Part shown: piece after piece, positions 60,254 through 64,000 of the stretch | How the letters are laid out: the number at the start of each line of letters is the position of its first letter | Numbering within the stretch: the first letter of the stretch is position 1 | Position numbers and translations under genes: made by a program | The notes under the pieces: generated by a model | Database searches by the model: none | What the model was told of the DNA's origin: nothing | What the model saw: the letters and a program-made list of their open reading frames with translations, nothing else | Source: an uncultured Alcaligenaceae bacterium | GTDB taxonomy: Bacteria; Pseudomonadota; Gammaproteobacteria; Burkholderiales; Burkholderiaceae_B | Direction of reading: 5' to 3' | Length of the DNA: 64,000 nt | Assembly (NCBI GenBank): GCA_937908115.1 | Contig: CALEQZ010000072.1 | Coordinates: 38,543-102,542, forward strand

Positions 60254-61054
60254 ATGGCCCGACATGCCGTGCAAGATCGCGGCGTATCGATCCGGATGGC
60301 TTGCGAGGCGTTCAGCATTAGCCAGACCTGCTATCGGTACGTCGCCAAGACCGACGCCGAGAACGAGGAGATCGCAAACTGGCTGCTTCGCCTGACGGAC
60401 AACCACCGCAGCTGGGGCTTTGGGTTGTGCTTTCTGTACCTGCGGAATGTCCGCGGCTTGCGGTGGAACCACAAGCGCGTGTACCGGATCTATCGCGAGC
60501 TCGAACTGAACCTGCGTATCAAACCGCGCAAACGGCTGGTTCGGCAGACGCCCGAGCCGTTGACGGTACCGACCCAGGTCAACCAGGTGTGGTCGATGGA
60601 CTTCATGCATGACCAACTTGCCGATGGACGTAGCATCCGAGTGCTGAACGTGATCGACGACTTTAACCGCGAGGCGCTGGGCATCGAGGTCGACTTCTCG
60701 CTGCCTTCGGAGCGTGTGATTCGCACGCTCAAGCAGATCATTGGCTGGCGAGGAAAACCCTCGGCGATTCGTTGCGACAACGGTCCGGAGTACCTGAGTG
60801 CGGCCATTGTGCAGTGGGCAGGCACATGGGGCATCAAGCTCGAATATATTCAACCAGGCCGGCCCCAGCAGAACGCCTACGTCGAGCGATTCAACCGGAC
60901 CGTTCGCTACGAATGGCTGTCCCAATATCATTGGGACGATCTGGATCACGTTCAGCGTGTCGCCACGCAGTGGATGTGGTCCTACAATCACGAGCGCCCG
61001 AACATGGCCCTGGGCGGAATCACCCCAAAACAGCGGCTGGCCATGGCCGCATAG
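60254..61054 (+). CDS. IS3-family transposase OrfB (DDE catalytic subunit)
   Basis: A 266-residue integrase-core protein from the ATG at 60254; in the frameshifted OrfAB fusion it joins from about 60226. The HTH_21 part is VSIRMACEAFSISQTCYRY. The DDE triad is visible as D in WSMDFMHDQLADG, D in AIRCDNGPEYLS, and E in QNAYVERFNRTVRYEWL, with exactly 35 residues between the second D and the E. It ends LAMAA like the copy at the right edge. It appears intact. Confidence 0.93.
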   Translation: MARHAVQDRGVSIRMACEAFSISQTCYRYVAKTDAENEEIANWLLRLTDNHRSWGFGLCFLYLRNVRGLRWNHKRVYRIYRELELNLRIKPRKRLVRQTPEPLTVPTQVNQVWSMDFMHDQLADGRSIRVLNVIDDFNREALGIEVDFSLPSERVIRTLKQIIGWRGKPSAIRCDNGPEYLSAAIVQWAGTWGIKLEYIQPGRPQQNAYVERFNRTVRYEWLSQYHWDDLDHVQRVATQWMWSYNHERPNMALGGITPKQRLAMAA

Positions 61055-61129
61055 CGTTCCTACTTCTGGCAATCGCTAAAAATGGGGGGATTACCCTACC
61101 GGAGTTGCAGCAATGAAGGATTTTTCAAG

Positions 61130-62401
61130 TCAGTGCCGCTGAACTGCGCGAAGAAAGTGGCTCAATACCCACAAAGTAACAAGAAGGACAAAAAATCCGT
61201 GGGTGAGAAACACAGCCGTAAGGCTGGAACTACATAAGGCGAAAGCGGAGCCAACAAGTAATCCCTCTATAGCCTTATGGTTGGGATCTAGCTCTGCTAC
61301 GACGCAATCCGCCACTTTCAGCAACGCCGCCAAGACAAAAGTATACACGACGACCCCGCTCCAGCGGAACTGTGCAAAGGCGTCCCCGACCCAGCCCACA
61401 TTCGGGCTCATATCTCGGCCCCAGAACAGCCTTGCAATCATGCTAACCGTCGTTTCGTCGTAGGTGGCCCCAAAAAGACTAGCAAAGCGCGTCCCAGAGA
61501 GCATGCTGATCGGCGCCTCAGAGAAATAGTCAAAGTACAGCCCGTGCAAGGCGGCCGGGACAAAAAGAGCTCTCCGCAAAATCGAGACCCCCATTAGCTC
61601 CCCGGCGTTGTATATAAGAACCCCCGCTACGGTAACCGTTATGGATCCTACTAAGAGCAGCCGTTCCAGGGAAAAGCGTTGGCGCGCGATGCCAAGGCCC
61701 AGCGCGATAATCGGAGCAAGCAGGAAGGACTTGAAGTTCGTCATTCCGAAAAGAAGCAGCTGCGCCGCCAAAACCCCTCCCACTAAAACCCACCGGCGCT
61801 TGATCAGGAAATAGACGAGCAGCGCCATGTTAATTACGTACGCTACCCATGAGACGAAGTAGCCGAAACCGGGGAGCATTGCATGTTTGTACTCCCCGCG
61901 AGTCTCATATACGGAATAGAGGTTGAAATTGAGCCGCGCTAGACCGCCGGTAGCCATCAGCCCCAGATACACATACGCGCAGCAGGCTACGCCTACAGCG
62001 GCAAGCGCATAAGCAACGATTTTCGGCGGCGATGGCACGATGATGCGCGGGGTTAACGCTATGAGAAATACCAGGAGGCTAAACGCGCCGCAAAGTATGA
62101 TTATGTGATAGTACGGCCGGTCCTGCATACCAAACAGAACGAGGTATGGAAGGACAATGATAAAGAACTGGATCTGGATATAAAAGGAACTAATTCGGGC
62201 GGAAGTGGTTTTCAAGCAGCGAGCGAACGCCCACAGTAATGGGGCCAACGCCGACGCGATGAGCCATTTGCCAAAATCGAACCCGCCGTACTCGGCAAGG
62301 TAGGGGTCCGCGCCAAAAATTGGCTCAACGTAGAGCCAGAACACTAGGTCCAGCAGCCACTTGATAGCGAGTACGAGAAAAAAATTAATCACGGGCGCCA
62401 A
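61130..62401 (-). CDS. wzy: O-antigen/polysaccharide polymerase-like membrane protein (Wzy)
   Basis: A 423-residue protein with about 11-12 membrane segments and one larger periplasmic loop (about 285-345), as in Wzy-type polymerases. Sequence identity in this class is low, so the call rests on topology and position. It lies 18 bp after the flippase gene, transcribed leftward, and 36 bp from the IS3 copy. The start is TTG at 62401 or GTG at 62392; neither has a good SD. G+C is clearly below the window average, suggesting transfer. Confidence 0.7.
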   Translation of the reverse strand: MAPVINFFLVLAIKWLLDLVFWLYVEPIFGADPYLAEYGGFDFGKWLIASALAPLLWAFARCLKTTSARISSFYIQIQFFIIVLPYLVLFGMQDRPYYHIIILCGAFSLLVFLIALTPRIIVPSPPKIVAYALAAVGVACCAYVYLGLMATGGLARLNFNLYSVYETRGEYKHAMLPGFGYFVSWVAYVINMALLVYFLIKRRWVLVGGVLAAQLLLFGMTNFKSFLLAPIIALGLGIARQRFSLERLLLVGSITVTVAGVLIYNAGELMGVSILRRALFVPAALHGLYFDYFSEAPISMLSGTRFASLFGATYDETTVSMIARLFWGRDMSPNVGWVGDAFAQFRWSGVVVYTFVLAALLKVADCVVAELDPNHKAIEGLLVGSAFALCSSSLTAVFLTHGFFVLLVTLWVLSHFLRAVQRH

Positions 62402-62419
62402 ATTCTTTTGCTAAGCTGC

Positions 62420-63868
62420 TTAATCGGACTGCTTGCTGGAACGAAGGCTCAAAAGCAGAACCCCGTAGCATGCCAGCGTCAATACCAGACATAGCCCGAG
62501 GCTAAGCAATGCGTGGGCCTGCCCCTCGTAAGGAAGCATGGACGAGAAGAACGTGTATGGGAGTCCCGTAGTCAGAGCAGTGATGCCACCTACCCGAAGA
62601 GCGGGCCACACCCTGTCCGTAAGGCGCGCTGCGGCTATGCTCAGGCTACGCCATAGATAAAGTGCGTAGAAAATCGTATAAACCGCCGAAAACAGAATAA
62701 AGGTCGGCAGGAACTCCCAGCGGAAAGCCGTGGCGATGGCGATGACAAGTATTCCGAGACAAGGCTGCAGGACTTGAAGGGCAAAAAGTTCCTTCTGCCG
62801 CGCAGCAACCAGGAACACGCGCGACACTGGGGATGCAAGCAAGGCCATGAACAGCCAGGGCGTCGCGTAGGTAGTCAGAGTACCGGCTTCCACCCACTCG
62901 GGACCGAACACTATCAGGAATAGGTCTGGTCCCGCCAACATCAGGGCAACGGCAATGGGCAGGCCAAAAGTCACTAGTTTGTCCAAGAGATTACCCGTGA
63001 TGTGACCCAGACGGCCGTCCCGGTGCGCATCGGATGCATTGGAAAAGAACACATCGGCCATTGCCGTACCGATAAGCGTGATGGGAATGCTGAGCACGCG
63101 GTGAGTCAAGGCATACAGGCCGGCAATATGGGAGGAGAACAGCGCGGCGAAGGCCAGCATCGGAGCTTGAGCTCCCACGGTATTCAGTAGCGTGCCGGGA
63201 GCCGACCATAGGGGGAAGCTCTTATATCGGAAGGCTTGTTCCCGCAGCGCTGGAAGCGACGAAGCGGCCCGTATGACGGTGCCGCTTGGCCTGCTACGCG
63301 CGAGCGATGAAATGCCAACATATCGACTGATGACCTGGCCAAAGATCAGGCCGGCAATGCCCGCGAAGGACGCGCTAACCTGAATCACGACCATTGCCAG
63401 TGACTGGGATATCCTCGTGCGGGAAATAGTGGGGTACTCTCCACAGCGGACCGCCCAGTAGTACAGAGACTGATAGAAGCCCACTCCAAGAATTCCGATT
63501 GGCAGAAGCCACAAGTAAGGTGCGATCTCCGGGACACCCGCCAGTTCGGCAATGGCTGTAGAAAAGAACAGCAATGGAACCGCGGTCGCCGCCGTGTAAA
63601 AAAGCGTCACCGCGCCCGAGAGTATGCAGGTCGTTAGTGCTTCATCGTCATCTTTAGGTAGTGGAATCGCTAGCTCATACCGAAGAGTGGCCACGCAGGA
63701 CAGGACGGACAAGAGCGATACAAAAACCGTAAAGGCTCCGAAGCTCGCGGGAGAATAGAGCCGCGTCAGCAAGGGAGACGCGAGCACAATTAGGCCCTGA
63801 CTTAACGCGGTCCCGCCCGCTAGGGTAAGCACGCTTCGCAGCGTGCTGTGAGCTTTAAGGCGCTTCAC
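62420..63868 (-). CDS. wzx: Polysaccharide flippase (Wzx, MATE/MVF-like)
   Basis: A 482-residue membrane protein with 12-14 helices. It begins with the flippase hallmark LAGGTALSQGLIVLASPLLTRLYSP, then VATLRYELAIPLPKDD. It should move undecaprenyl-linked repeat units across the inner membrane for Wzy. GTG at 63868 is preferred; an ATG at 63961 lies inside the inverted IS copy. The G+C is low. With wzy it forms a pair between two opposed IS copies. Confidence 0.83.
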   Translation of the reverse strand: MKRLKAHSTLRSVLTLAGGTALSQGLIVLASPLLTRLYSPASFGAFTVFVSLLSVLSCVATLRYELAIPLPKDDDEALTTCILSGAVTLFYTAATAVPLLFFSTAIAELAGVPEIAPYLWLLPIGILGVGFYQSLYYWAVRCGEYPTISRTRISQSLAMVVIQVSASFAGIAGLIFGQVISRYVGISSLARSRPSGTVIRAASSLPALREQAFRYKSFPLWSAPGTLLNTVGAQAPMLAFAALFSSHIAGLYALTHRVLSIPITLIGTAMADVFFSNASDAHRDGRLGHITGNLLDKLVTFGLPIAVALMLAGPDLFLIVFGPEWVEAGTLTTYATPWLFMALLASPVSRVFLVAARQKELFALQVLQPCLGILVIAIATAFRWEFLPTFILFSAVYTIFYALYLWRSLSIAAARLTDRVWPALRVGGITALTTGLPYTFFSSMLPYEGQAHALLSLGLCLVLTLACYGVLLLSLRSSKQSD

Positions 63869-63949
63869 GTATGGTCCCGTATGCGCGTTATCACTCTCGG
63901 GCCTGCGTGTTCCGGCTGGCACGAATACGGTCCCTGCAAAATGCCACGG

Positions 63950-64000
63950 TAATCCCCCCATTTATAGCAATTGCCAGAAGTAGGAAGGCTACGCGGCCAT
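63950..64000 (-). mobile_element. Right end of a second, inverted IS3-family copy (partial)
   Basis: From 63950 the minus strand repeats the 3' end of copy 1: TAATCCCCCC tip, AGAAGTAGG block, then the orfB C-terminus coding MAA followed by stop. It has a few differences from copy 1 (for example TTTATAGCAATTG where copy 1 has TTTTTAGCGATTG). The rest lies beyond the window. It is opposite in orientation to copy 1. Confidence 0.88.

Larger units (their letters stand above)
59905..61093 (+). mobile_element. IS3-family (IS407-group-like) insertion sequence, copy 1
   Basis: A 1189-bp element containing overlapping orfA and orfB. The ends are imperfect inverted repeats sharing TAATCCCCCC at the tips, then a GCGAT and an AGAAGTAG block. 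Flanking bases (TTTG left, CCCT right) do not match, so no target duplication is visible. That suggests rearrangement with another copy. The element looks intact and potentially mobile. A second, inverted copy begins at 63950. Confidence 0.88.

Noticed and set aside
63869..63961. ATG at 63961 as start of the flippase
   Set aside because: It lies within the inverted IS copy; the conserved flippase N-terminus begins shortly after GTG 63868.
1..64000. CRISPR arrays, tRNA/rRNA genes, prophage or toxin-antitoxin modules
   Set aside because: No regularly spaced identical repeats, no cloverleaf with a CCA end, and no phage structural, integrase or TA pair was recognisable; the only mobile elements seen are the IS copies and a possible IS21 end.

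Overview
The window is about 65-68% G+C over most of its length. It carries several orphan tripartite-tricarboxylate (Bug/TctC) binding proteins, each beside a small catabolic operon and its own LysR, GntR or IclR regulator. That pattern is typical of the Bordetella/Achromobacter group (Alcaligenaceae, Betaproteobacteria). A Bordetella petrii-like or Achromobacter-like chromosome is the best guess; this is inferred from gene content and style, not from a database match.

Left part (1-8 kb): a phosphonate region. phnF, phnM, a DUF1045 protein with two HxT motifs and phnN read rightwards. They converge on an HD-domain oxygenase-like gene and the importer genes phnE, phnD and phnC, which read leftwards. 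The C-P lyase core (phnGHIJKL) is not in the window. Direct repeats of 11 bp resembling Pho boxes lie upstream of phnC and phnM. A response regulator without the phosphoacceptor aspartate follows.

8-24.7 kb: (i) an NtaA/DmoA-like flavin monooxygenase with DUF4387 and AtuA/DUF1446 genes, divergent from a LysR regulator and a flavin reductase; (ii) a GntR-leuC-like-leuD-like-iron alcohol dehydrogenase operon, divergent from a Bug receptor and an isocitrate-lyase/PEP-mutase-family lyase; (iii) an orphan ECF sigma factor, an aminotransferase, an APC permease and a putative Na+/H+ antiporter.

24.7-32.6 kb: housekeeping and envelope genes: hutG-like, an FmdB-type zinc ribbon, aspS, a YbhP-like phosphatase with a ClsB-type cardiolipin synthase, a polysaccharide deacetylase and a GT4 glycosyltransferase.

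32.6-56.1 kb: (iv) LysR, Bug, hydantoinase A/B and a three-subunit FAD/[2Fe-2S] amine or amino-acid dehydrogenase; (v) an ABC-2 exporter with a NEW3-domain exported protein; (vi) a FadN-type multifunctional beta-oxidation enzyme and thiolase; (vii) two exporters; (viii) a CoxG-like protein, a citryl-CoA-lyase-like protein, an acyl-CoA synthetase with a large internal deletion, a Bug receptor and an IclR regulator, with a clear IclR-type double palindrome at the promoter.

56.1-64 kb: a lower-G+C surface-polysaccharide locus read leftwards: flippase (Wzx), polymerase (Wzy), an alpha/alpha-barrel protein, a sugar epimerase and an acyltransferase. It is invaded by an IS3-family (IS407-like) element. 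The wzy-wzx pair lies between that element and the start of a second, inverted copy at the right edge. Next to the first copy is a likely remnant of an IS21-family end. No tRNA, rRNA or CRISPR array was seen.
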